From: JAZSMJ01 sp045535815 | GTDB taxonomy: Bacteria > Bacillota > Clostridia > Oscillospirales > CAG-272 | Assembly (NCBI GenBank): GCA_045535815.1 | Contig: JAZSMJ010000068.1 | Coordinates: 6,373-70,372, forward strand | Length of the DNA: 64,000 nt | Reading direction: 5' to 3' | In this document: positions 42,551 through 50,372 of the stretch, piece by piece | How the letters are laid out: each line of letters starts with the position of its first letter | How positions within the stretch are numbered: the first letter of the stretch is position 1 | Made by a program: the position numbers and the translations under genes | Notes under the pieces: generated by a model | Databases searched by the model: none | What the model saw: the letters and a program-made list of their open reading frames with translations, nothing else | Told to the model about the DNA's origin: nothing

Positions 42551-42582
42551 AAAAATCCGCCCTCTTGCGAGAACGGATTTTT
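42551..42582 (-). terminator. tRNA-Thr terminator
   Basis: AAAAATCCG and CGGATTTTT close a hairpin just after the tRNA 3' end, with a T-run on the minus strand. Confidence 0.75.
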
Positions 42583-42585
42583 ATT

Positions 42586-42661
42586 TGGAGCTACTACCCA
42601 GATTCGAACTGGGGACCTCATCCTTACCAAGGATGTGCTCTACCAACTGAGCCATAGTAGC
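42586..42661 (-). tRNA. tRNA-Thr (GGU)
   Basis: 76 bases including an encoded CCA. The acceptor stem pairs GCTACTA with TAGTAGC; the D arm is GGCTCAGTTGGTAGAGC; the anticodon stem is CATCC with loop TTGGTAA and anticodon GGT; the T arm is CCCAGTTCGAATCTGGG. The discriminator base is U. Confidence 0.95.
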
Positions 42662-42672
42662 AACTGCAAAAT

Positions 42673-42701
42673 AGTATACCAAAACTTTATCGATTTGTCA
42701 A
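42673..42701 (-). promoter_or_regulatory. tRNA-Thr promoter
   Basis: TTGACA (42701-42696), 17 bases, TATACT (42678-42673) on the minus strand. Confidence 0.8.
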
Positions 42702-42777
42702 GTGTTTTGGCAAAAAAATAACGGCAGGCTGTTTTAAAGCCTGCCATCATAATAAAGCGTTTGTCATAAGGTCAAGA

Positions 42778-43014
42778 TCACTTGATCTCTACTGTTACAC
42801 GCTTGCCCTCGGAGTTGGCTGCTGCCTTCATAACGGTACGGATAGCCTTGGCTATTCTTCCGTGGCGACCGATGATCTTGCCCATATCCTCCTCAGCAAC
42901 GCTGAGCTCAAGGGTAACGTCATCGCCCTCTACCGTTTCAAGTATAACGACCTCTTCCGGCTTGTTTACAAGAGACTTTGCAATATCCTGTAATAAATCC
43001 TTAAGTACGATCAT
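42778..43014 (-). CDS. khpA: KH-domain RNA-binding protein KhpA
   Basis: 78 residues, a single type II KH domain with the GKIIGRHGRIAKAIRTVMKA loop. KhpA forms a complex with KhpB and binds mRNA and small RNAs, affecting cell division and elongation. It is in the usual place after rpsP. In most Firmicutes rimM, trmD and rplS follow; here they do not, and tRNA-Thr is next. Confidence 0.93.
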   Translation of the reverse strand: MIVLKDLLQDIAKSLVNKPEEVVILETVEGDDVTLELSVAEEDMGKIIGRHGRIAKAIRTVMKAAANSEGKRVTVEIK

Positions 43015-43034
43015 AAGAAAAACCCCGTTTGAGA

Positions 43035-43280
43035 TTATTCAATTATGCCGTTCTTCTTAAGCAAGGATCTAACAGTGTCTGTGGGCTGAGCACCGTTCTT
43101 TATCCACTGAGCTGCCTTTTCAGAGTCTATCTTAACGTCAGCGGGATTTGTAAGGGGGTTGTAGTAACCGATCTCTTCGATGAATCTGCCATCACGGGGA
43201 GATCTGGAATCTGCAACAACGATACGGTAAAAGGGAGCCTTCTTCATTCCCATTCTTCTAAGTCTGATTTTAACTGCCAT
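43035..43280 (-). CDS. rpsP: Ribosomal protein S16
   Basis: 81 residues. IRLRRMGMKKAPFYRIVVADSRSPRDGRFIEEIGYYNP is the S16 signature. GGAGG site. 30S assembly protein. Confidence 0.97.
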   Translation of the reverse strand: MAVKIRLRRMGMKKAPFYRIVVADSRSPRDGRFIEEIGYYNPLTNPADVKIDSEKAAQWIKNGAQPTDTVRSLLKKNGIIE

Positions 43281-43327
43281 TTTGAGTTTCCTCCAATATT
43301 ATAAATATAAATTTTTGATTTTTTTAT

Positions 43328-44665
43328 TTAAAAAGGTAGCTTGAATCTGCCTTTTTTGCTCAATTTATTCATGTTCTTTCCCGAGAACTGCTTCATCAGC
43401 TTCTGAGTCTGATCAAACTGCTTGAGCAGTCTGTTTACTGCCTCGACCGTATTTCCGCTTCCCTGAGCGATACGCTTTTTACGTGAGGACGATATTATCT
43501 CAGGCTTGTCACGCTCCTCCTGTGTCATTGAGAGGATGATCGCCTTTGTTCTTTCGATCTGCTTTTCGTCTACACGAAGATCCTTCATTGCAGACGGCTT
43601 AACGCCGGGCATCATAGAGAGTATCTGCTCCATAGAGCCCATATTTTTCATCTGCTCAAACTGATCGAGAAAGTCTGATAAGGTAAACCTTGATTCTCTG
43701 AGCTTCTTTTCAAGCTCAGCTGCCTTCTTCTCGTCGTAAGCGGATTCGGCTTTTTCAATAAGAGAGAGGATATCTCCCATACCGAGTATTCTCGAAGCCA
43801 TTCTGTCGGGGTGGAAGGGCTCGATCATATCGAGCTTTTCGCCCATACCAACGAATTTGATGGGCTTTCCTGTAACGTATTTTACCGAGAGGGCCGCACC
43901 GCCTCGTGTGTCACCGTCCAGCTTTGTAAGAATAACGCCGGTGATATCAAGAAGCTCGTTAAAGGTCTGAGCAACGTTAACTGCGTCCTGACCCGTCATC
44001 GAGTCAACTACAAGCAATATCTCGTCCGGCTCAACAGCCGCTTTGATGTTGCAAAGCTCCTGCATCATTTCTTCGTCAACGTGCAGACGGCCTGCTGTAT
44101 CTATGATAACGACGTCGTTACCGTGCTTTTGAGCGTGGGCTATCGCTTGTTTGGATATATCGACCGGAGAGGTCTTATCACCCATTGTGAAAACGGGGAT
44201 ATCGAGCTGTGCGCCTACCACCTCAAGCTGCTTTATAGCGGCAGGACGGTAGATATCGCAGGCAACGAGTATGGGGCGCTTGCCCTGCTTTTTGAGCATA
44301 CCGCCAAGCTTTGCGGCGTGCGTCGTTTTACCTGCACCCTGAAGACCTGTCATCATAATGACTGTCGGCGGCTTTGAAGCTATGGTAAGCTTTGACTGCG
44401 TACCGCCCATCAGGTTTGTGAGCTCTTCGTTTACTATTTTAATTATCTGCTGAGCAGGCATAAGGCTTTCAAGAACCTCTGCGCCTACCGCTCTTTCGGA
44501 AACTATCTTTACGAATTCCTTAACGACCTTGAAGTTAACGTCAGCCTCAAGCAAAGCAAGCTTGACCTCACGCATACCTTCCTTTACATCGGCTTCCGAA
44601 AGTTTGCCTTTATTTTTGAATTTTTTAAAAGCATTTGCCAGCTTGTCGGAAAGACCTTCAAACAT
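43328..44665 (-). CDS. ffh: Signal recognition particle protein Ffh
   Basis: 445 residues. N domain helices, then the G domain with MMTGLQGAGKTTHAAKLGG, CDIYRPAAIKQLEVVG, IIDTAGRLHVDEEMM and ILTKLDGDTRGGAAL, and the methionine-rich M domain (FLDQFEQMKNMGSMEQILSM, SRKKRIAQGSGNTVEAVNRLLKQF). It brings nascent membrane proteins to FtsY. Confidence 0.97.
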   Translation of the reverse strand: MFEGLSDKLANAFKKFKNKGKLSEADVKEGMREVKLALLEADVNFKVVKEFVKIVSERAVGAEVLESLMPAQQIIKIVNEELTNLMGGTQSKLTIASKPPTVIMMTGLQGAGKTTHAAKLGGMLKKQGKRPILVACDIYRPAAIKQLEVVGAQLDIPVFTMGDKTSPVDISKQAIAHAQKHGNDVVIIDTAGRLHVDEEMMQELCNIKAAVEPDEILLVVDSMTGQDAVNVAQTFNELLDITGVILTKLDGDTRGGAALSVKYVTGKPIKFVGMGEKLDMIEPFHPDRMASRILGMGDILSLIEKAESAYDEKKAAELEKKLRESRFTLSDFLDQFEQMKNMGSMEQILSMMPGVKPSAMKDLRVDEKQIERTKAIILSMTQEERDKPEIISSSRKKRIAQGSGNTVEAVNRLLKQFDQTQKLMKQFSGKNMNKLSKKGRFKLPF

Positions 44666-44674
44666 AAAAACTCC

Positions 44675-44731
44675 ATTTGGCGGTTTGTATTTGCGCCCAC
44701 CTCAAACCGCCCTATCGGGGTGGCGCCAAAT
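44675..44731 (-). other. Alternative RNA hairpins between ylxM and ffh
   Basis: ATTTGGCG (44675-44682) can pair with CGCCAAAT (44724-44731). GGCGGTTTG (44679-44687) can pair instead with CAAACCGCC (44703-44711), and GCGCCCACC (44693-44701) with GGGTGGCGC. These pairings exclude one another, as in an attenuator or a ribosome-site switch. Confidence 0.4.
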
Positions 44732-44733
44732 TA

Positions 44734-45075
44734 TCAATCGAGACAGCTTTTTGCAAGCTCTATCATTTTCTGTATATCTTCGGTAGAGCATTCGTCTATA
44801 TGCTCAAGCCCGTAAACTATCTTTGCGATGTTTTCCTTCATCTGCGAAAACGTGCTGACCAAGGAAAGCTTGCTCTCGGCATCTGTAAGTATCTTTTCGG
44901 CTTTTTTTATTCTGTCACGGATACCCTGACGGGTGAAGCCGGTTATCTCGGAAATCTCCTGCAGGGAAAGATCCTCGTTATAATAATATTCGAGAGCCTC
45001 ACGCTGAGTAGGTGAGAGAAGCTCGCCGTAAAAGTCCAAAAGAAGAACGATGTCAGTGTTTTTGGCTTGTGCCAT
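44734..45075 (-). CDS. ylxM: YlxM-family SRP-associated helix-turn-helix protein
   Basis: 113 residues. A sigma-70 region-4-like HTH (LSPTQREALEYYYNEDLSLQEISEITGFTRQGIRDRIKKAE) is followed by a helical tail. YlxM/p13 is encoded before ffh in most Firmicutes and binds the SRP complex, stimulating its GTPase in streptococci. Own promoter upstream. Confidence 0.93.
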   Translation of the reverse strand: MAQAKNTDIVLLLDFYGELLSPTQREALEYYYNEDLSLQEISEITGFTRQGIRDRIKKAEKILTDAESKLSLVSTFSQMKENIAKIVYGLEHIDECSTEDIQKMIELAKSCLD

Positions 45076-45122
45076 ATAATCATCGCCTCACTTTATATGC
45101 TGTAAAGCAAAACACTTTACAT

Positions 45123-45151
45123 ATTATAGCATCGCATATCCGTTTTGTCAA
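45123..45151 (-). promoter_or_regulatory. Promoter of ylxM-ffh-rpsP-khpA
   Basis: TTGACA (45151-45146), 17 bases, TATAAT (45128-45123) on the minus strand. Confidence 0.8.
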
Positions 45152-45163
45152 GGGGAAAATTTA

Positions 45164-45193
45164 AAAAAAGTCCCGATTGATCGGGACTTTTTT
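45164..45193 (-). terminator. Terminator after the SGNH esterase gene
   Basis: AGTCCCGAT (45169-45177) pairs with ATCGGGACT (45180-45188), with long A and T flanks on either side. Confidence 0.85.
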
Positions 45194-47928
45194 TACTCGC
45201 CGTAGCCTATAAGTGTCTGAATGACCGTATGAGCGTATGCACGCATTACGAAGTCGGTGGGATGGCAGATGTTATCGCTGAAATCACGGTATCTCTTAGA
45301 ATCGCATATTGAAAGGCTGAGTGACGTCATGGTTGCAACGGCACAGCTCTTGCCTTGCTCTGCAAAATCCTCACAAACGTCTATATAGACGTCCTCAAAC
45401 AGATGCTGATTCTTATACCAGTTGGTAGAGTCGATATTAGGAACCATGGTAGCAACCTGGAGAACGGGAAGATCCGGATCCATCTCGAACACCTTATTCA
45501 TAAGCTGAGTGAATACTTCCTTCTCTTTTTCAACCGTGTAATCTCCGTCGTTCATACCGAAGCCGAGAACGAGAAGATCGCATCCGTACTCATCCGCAAG
45601 CTCCTTCACGTGCGTATTGAATGCGCTGATCGCATTCTCTCCCGTCCAGCCGGGAACGCCTGCGTTAAGCATATGTATGGTGCCGTTATCACCTAAAACT
45701 ATCTCTTTTTCAACTATCTCTCTTGCACCTATAACCGAAAGCGGATGAAAATGAACCGTGTATCCGTATTTCTGAGCAAGATAGAGAACGACAAGCTCAT
45801 TCCACGAGGGCATTCTCGGCTCACCGAAGGAAACGCTTGATGCCGCCGCACCGTAGGTTATGCTGTCACCGAAGAAGAGCACGGTAACGTCCTCACCGCT
45901 CTCAAGCTTGTTTATAAAGCTATCGAAGCGCTCGGACCTGCACTCGACCTCATGACCGCTCCACTCTTCAGTATGCTTATAAGTAACCACTACCTGATAG
46001 GTTGCGGTAGCGCCGAATGCGGTAGAGCGCTCAACGTCACCGTCCATGGTAAGAACGGTGTTTGAGGTATCGCTGAAATAGTAGTATTCACGTGTCATAT
46101 ACGGAATGGACGTGCCCTCTAAAAGCACTATCTTTCCGTCCTCAACATCATAGTCAACGCCCTGCGTATAGGTCGTTTTGAGGTCAAAGCTCTTGACGGA
46201 GATTATCTCGGATATAGGGTAGAGCAGAGGTGCTTTATCCTCAAGTGTCAAGAAATTGACGGTCTCGTTATATACAGTGTCACCCGACCATACTGGTGTC
46301 ATATACTGATCAAAATCAAAGCTGAAATTAAGTCCTTCTATTATATCGTACATAGGTATGTCTCCTCCGGTAACGCCTCGCCAGTTGTCAACACCCCAGC
46401 TGCAAGCGCCGTTTGTATTCAATGTGAAATTAATATACTGTACCTTTTCGGGATCGAACGATGCTCCCGTTTCTGCGCCGTTCAATCGAAGCGTAAGCGT
46501 GTTCCATCCGTCTTTTAATTTTGAAGTGTCGGGCAGCCATTTTGCCGTGTGCGTAGCTACCGGACCGTTTCTGCAGCTTGACATATAGATCTCAAGTGAG
46601 CTTACCTTCGATTCATCCGAAACGTAGAGATCTATCTGCATATACGCTTCCTTGGTGATATCCGTATATGCCGCACTCTCTATTGGATAGTCGGGAAGAT
46701 CGGGAACTGTCGCAGCCCCCGGCTTTTCGGCATGTATATTTCCGCAGATAATGCTTGAGGCTGCAGAATCAGTCTGATTTGAAAGCCATCCGTCACCCTC
46801 GTTTTGTCCAAAGGAGCTCCACTGCATTCCCTGCGTTCCCCACCATACTCCGTTCTGAGCAGAGTCAAAGGTATGAAGCGTGGTAGAGGATTCCTGCTGA
46901 GAGCCGCCCATGGCTTCAAGATAAAGATCGTCTATATATACGTCCATTTCCTCGGTGGTATAAACGAAAAATCTGAAGGATGAAAGCGAGCTGTAGGCTA
47001 TGGTATCGGTAGCGGCGCTTATATCAAGCGTGTAATCCACCCAGCCGTCCTGCGTGCTCGATAAGAAATAGTACCAGCAGGCAGGCTTTCCGTCTGCATC
47101 GTAAAGCTCAAGAGAGCTTACCGGAGCAGCCGAGGCCTTGCCTAAGTATACCGAAACGTGTATCTGACCGTTTATATATTCAAGTGCGTTCATTCCGCCA
47201 AGATTACCTGCAACGAGATAAAGATAATACGGAGCGGAATAGACGGGATCTATCATCTTAATCGAAGCCGAGCCCTCACGCATAACCTCACCCGATGCCT
47301 CAAGATCAGATCCTATATTGGTGGTCAAGGCACCGACCTCTTCAAAGGTGCAAAGCTGAAGCTTTTTGGTCTGAGAGGGATATTCTGCAGACTGCGCTGT
47401 TTTGAGAAGATTGAATGCTATCAGACTTACGTCAAGTGCATCTCTGAATCCGTCACCGTTTAGGTCGGAGGCAGGGTAGGTTGCTTGTGCCGGGCTTTTG
47501 CCCATATCGAAGGCTATCTGCGAAACGTCAACGCTATCTATAAATCCGTCTCCCGTAATATCGCCGGGGATGAGCTCAGGTGATGATATTTCGGGATCGC
47601 CCGATGCGGTAAGGTCTATATTTCCGTTTACCGTGATACCGGTGATCTTATAGGATAGCGCTCCGGGCTTTGATATAACGAGATCGTACTCTCCGCCGTT
47701 TGGTACTGATATGGAAAAGGTCTCGGTGTTCTTTCCTTTTTCAATAGCGGGATCGAGCGTTATTTCGGATACAGTTTCATCGCGTTGCATAATTTTAATG
47801 CTTGTCTCAAATCCGTTATTATAAGCGGTAAAGCTTCCGCTTATTTCATAATCCGAGGCAAAGATCGGCAAAGCGCAGATGCAAAGGGATGCCAATATCA
47901 TAATTGCAAATTTTAATAAATGTCTCAT
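45193..47928 (-). CDS. Secreted multidomain SGNH/GDSL esterase with dockerin-like module
   Basis: 911 residues. A signal peptide (LLKFAIMILASLCICALPIF) is followed by a beta-sandwich (28-110), dockerin-like calcium loops (GDITGDGFIDSVDVSQIAFDMG and SDLNGDGFRDALDVSLIAF, about 118-178), two carbohydrate-binding-like beta domains (190-340 and 345-525), a linker domain, and a C-terminal SGNH hydrolase (about 690-905). The hydrolase has FFGDSITYG with the catalytic Ser, LGFGMNDGDY and a final DNICHPTDF Asp-His pair. It probably removes acetyl or other esters from polysaccharide outside the cell. The first 180 residues match those of the secreted propeller protein at 7593-9812 in layout. Confidence 0.88.
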   Translation of the reverse strand: MRHLLKFAIMILASLCICALPIFASDYEISGSFTAYNNGFETSIKIMQRDETVSEITLDPAIEKGKNTETFSISVPNGGEYDLVISKPGALSYKITGITVNGNIDLTASGDPEISSPELIPGDITGDGFIDSVDVSQIAFDMGKSPAQATYPASDLNGDGFRDALDVSLIAFNLLKTAQSAEYPSQTKKLQLCTFEEVGALTTNIGSDLEASGEVMREGSASIKMIDPVYSAPYYLYLVAGNLGGMNALEYINGQIHVSVYLGKASAAPVSSLELYDADGKPACWYYFLSSTQDGWVDYTLDISAATDTIAYSSLSSFRFFVYTTEEMDVYIDDLYLEAMGGSQQESSTTLHTFDSAQNGVWWGTQGMQWSSFGQNEGDGWLSNQTDSAASSIICGNIHAEKPGAATVPDLPDYPIESAAYTDITKEAYMQIDLYVSDESKVSSLEIYMSSCRNGPVATHTAKWLPDTSKLKDGWNTLTLRLNGAETGASFDPEKVQYINFTLNTNGACSWGVDNWRGVTGGDIPMYDIIEGLNFSFDFDQYMTPVWSGDTVYNETVNFLTLEDKAPLLYPISEIISVKSFDLKTTYTQGVDYDVEDGKIVLLEGTSIPYMTREYYYFSDTSNTVLTMDGDVERSTAFGATATYQVVVTYKHTEEWSGHEVECRSERFDSFINKLESGEDVTVLFFGDSITYGAAASSVSFGEPRMPSWNELVVLYLAQKYGYTVHFHPLSVIGAREIVEKEIVLGDNGTIHMLNAGVPGWTGENAISAFNTHVKELADEYGCDLLVLGFGMNDGDYTVEKEKEVFTQLMNKVFEMDPDLPVLQVATMVPNIDSTNWYKNQHLFEDVYIDVCEDFAEQGKSCAVATMTSLSLSICDSKRYRDFSDNICHPTDFVMRAYAHTVIQTLIGYGE

Positions 47929-47955
47929 AGGCTTTCATTTTCTAAATTATAGAGT

Positions 47956-50262
47956 CTATTTGATATATTCTCTCGGTACTAATACCGCAACCATTTCGTC
48001 ACTATCGGTCATAAGACAAATGAACGCAGGCCAAGAGAGATCACTCAAATCACCCTTATTGAATGGAGGCTCATCATAATTTTCAATATTGAGAATTCGA
48101 CATTTTTTCGGATCTATTTCTTTGGTATATTCCGTAAAAGTACTCTCATTCCAATAATTGAAATTCTCATCTATAACGCAATACTGAGCACTATTCTGCC
48201 AGCCCTCCTCGAAAAGATCGTCAATAATCAATTCCTCGCCCGTTTCTGTGTTAAAGTAAAAAGTAAAATTGAAGCGTCGGTAATGGCCGTCAAGGATCGG
48301 CAGCTCTCCGTATTCGTCATTATTGTTATAGATTAGCGTATTTGTTCCGTCGAACTCGATATATCTGTTACCGTGAACGGACAGATAGAAGTTCGGGAAA
48401 GGACCGACTTCCATACTTTCATAGATAATGCCAGCATTGTTTAGCAGCTCGGCAAGCTTTTCATTTGTAAAATGATCTTCGTAGGTATTTTTTACAAACG
48501 AATTGATTTTGTCACATACTTCGTCGGAAATAGAGGTCTTATCCTTATCGAGATACCAAATTCCCATTCTGTCTATCTCTTCACCATATCCGATATCGGA
48601 AGATGAGTAGATGTCCAAACATTTATAAACTGGGGTTTCTTCATCTATAGGTCCTGCCATATCACGAGGCACGCTTGTTACCATATGTTTGTAAATTCCG
48701 TAAAGGGATAACTCCACTCCGTCTGCAAAGCATGTCCCTGGTTTAAATATGATACTGTCTATTGTAAAAGCAAAGTTTCCATCATAAAGCCCCTTGAAAT
48801 CGCTTAGCATATCATGTGTGGATCCCCAGCTTGAATATGGCATTTCTGCTTCGCTTGCAAGGTGTTTATTAAGCAGCGGAACAAAATCATCTCCCTCAAA
48901 AAACAGATCGGACAGTTCAAGCTGCTTACCTGTATAGATATCAAATACAGCAGTACGAACATCATAGTAGTAAAAAGGGGAATCTTGAACGCCGAAGCTA
49001 TATCTCAATCCTACAGCAACGCTCAAATAACCGTTTAATATCTTTTTTTCAGTAAGTATGGTAGTATCACAATATGCAGAACGGGAATCAAGAAACTCTT
49101 GCATCTTATCTTTGTCGATTTTCGATAACTCATCTGTAGCTTTGGTTATAAAATCTTCGATCTGTTGATCAAGGCCCTCAATGGTGAATGAGTTGCTTGA
49201 CCATGCTTTGCACTGATAGTAGCAGTCTGCCACTGTCTCTGGCTTTGCAATACCTGAGGTGCCAAGCGAGGTATATAATGTTTTTCCTGTAGACTCCGGC
49301 AGGGTAAGTCCGTCAACCTTACGGTAAGGTATGTATCCGGCATCAGCAATCACCTGCTGTCCTTCGTCCGATTGAATCCATTTCACAAGGGCGCGTACAT
49401 TAGAGTCATCAGGTTCATCTGCGGAAAATACCGCGTAGTTATATCCGAGAAGAGGGTAACTTCCGTCTGCAAGAGTTGTAAGCGACGGCTCAACACCGTT
49501 TACCTTGATGTATTTGATTTTTGAAATATTCTCATACATTCCATCGGAATATGCATAAACAGAATATCCGATAGCATCAATGCCGTTATCGTAATTTGCG
49601 ATTACATCAAGAATTCCGGACATTGTGGCGGGTATTTCGTCGGTTATCGGCTTCATAAGCTTGGTATCGCCCATAAAGGACAGCATATAGTTCTGACTGC
49701 CGGAATCGGCATTGCGCTGATATGCGATGATCTCTGCATCATTGCCACCGACATCTTTCCAGTTTGTGATCTCACCGGAGTAGATTCTCTTAAGTTGTTC
49801 AACAGTGAGAGTATCTACGGGATTATCCTTATTTACCACGAATACAAATCCTTCTCCCGCAACCGGTTCAGCTTCATGGAAAAAAACATCGCGCTCCATT
49901 ATTCGAAGCTGCTCTGCAGACAGAGGAGTAGTAAAAATCAGCTCGCATTTACCCTCAAGCAGATTATAAAACGCGGTATAGGTTTTTGAATGTGATGAAA
50001 GTTGTTCGCCACCTAGAATGGCGCTTTTTACTGCGTTGTCCAAATTGATTGTTGAAGTTGAACCGTCAGTAATCGGGTAGACAAAATCTTCGGGAAGTGT
50101 ATATGTATTTGGCATTACAGTATCAGGAGAGCAGGAATTTGCAGTTGTTTCTTCGATGATTGAATCGTGATTAATTGGATTATCATCGTTATTTGGCGTT
50201 GTATTGCATGCACTGAGAAAAAGCACCGCGCACAGTAAAATTATAAGTGTTGTTTTTTTCAT
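47956..50262 (-). CDS. Lipoprotein with PstS-like phosphate-binding domain and C-terminal DUF3298-like domains
   Basis: 768 residues from the ATG at 50262 (AAGGAGAG upstream). Lipobox LFLSAC with Cys19. Residues 60-320 are a PBP-like domain of the PstS type (LTVEQLKRIYSGEITNWKDVGG, YQRNADSGSQNYML, and the GYNYAVFSADEPDDSNVRALVKWIQSDEGQQVI stretch). The second half repeats a fold like DUF3298/RsiV (TAVFDIYTGKQLELSDLF and again FYFNTETGEELIIDDLF). Base composition looks more AT-rich than in the neighbours. It is probably a surface sensor or scavenger, possibly with the SGNH esterase 27 bases downstream. No phosphate transporter genes are near. Confidence 0.75.
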   Translation of the reverse strand: MKKTTLIILLCAVLFLSACNTTPNNDDNPINHDSIIEETTANSCSPDTVMPNTYTLPEDFVYPITDGSTSTINLDNAVKSAILGGEQLSSHSKTYTAFYNLLEGKCELIFTTPLSAEQLRIMERDVFFHEAEPVAGEGFVFVVNKDNPVDTLTVEQLKRIYSGEITNWKDVGGNDAEIIAYQRNADSGSQNYMLSFMGDTKLMKPITDEIPATMSGILDVIANYDNGIDAIGYSVYAYSDGMYENISKIKYIKVNGVEPSLTTLADGSYPLLGYNYAVFSADEPDDSNVRALVKWIQSDEGQQVIADAGYIPYRKVDGLTLPESTGKTLYTSLGTSGIAKPETVADCYYQCKAWSSNSFTIEGLDQQIEDFITKATDELSKIDKDKMQEFLDSRSAYCDTTILTEKKILNGYLSVAVGLRYSFGVQDSPFYYYDVRTAVFDIYTGKQLELSDLFFEGDDFVPLLNKHLASEAEMPYSSWGSTHDMLSDFKGLYDGNFAFTIDSIIFKPGTCFADGVELSLYGIYKHMVTSVPRDMAGPIDEETPVYKCLDIYSSSDIGYGEEIDRMGIWYLDKDKTSISDEVCDKINSFVKNTYEDHFTNEKLAELLNNAGIIYESMEVGPFPNFYLSVHGNRYIEFDGTNTLIYNNNDEYGELPILDGHYRRFNFTFYFNTETGEELIIDDLFEEGWQNSAQYCVIDENFNYWNESTFTEYTKEIDPKKCRILNIENYDEPPFNKGDLSDLSWPAFICLMTDSDEMVAVLVPREYIK

Positions 50263-50300
50263 AATCTCTCCTTTCAAAGCGCAAAAGATTTGTTTACTTC

Positions 50301-50329
50301 ATTATATATTTAACAGCAGACTTTGTCAA
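50301..50329 (-). promoter_or_regulatory. Promoter of the PstS-like lipoprotein gene
   Basis: TTGACA (50329-50324), 17 bases, TATAAT (50306-50301) on the minus strand. Confidence 0.75.
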
Positions 50330-50331
50330 CA

Positions 50332-50365
50332 AAAAAACATCGCACAGCGATGTACGATGTTTTTT
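50332..50365 (-). terminator. thrS terminator
   Basis: AAAAAACATCG and CGATGTTTTTT form an 11-bp stem eight bases after the thrS stop codon. Confidence 0.75.
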
Positions 50366-50372
50366 GAATCTA

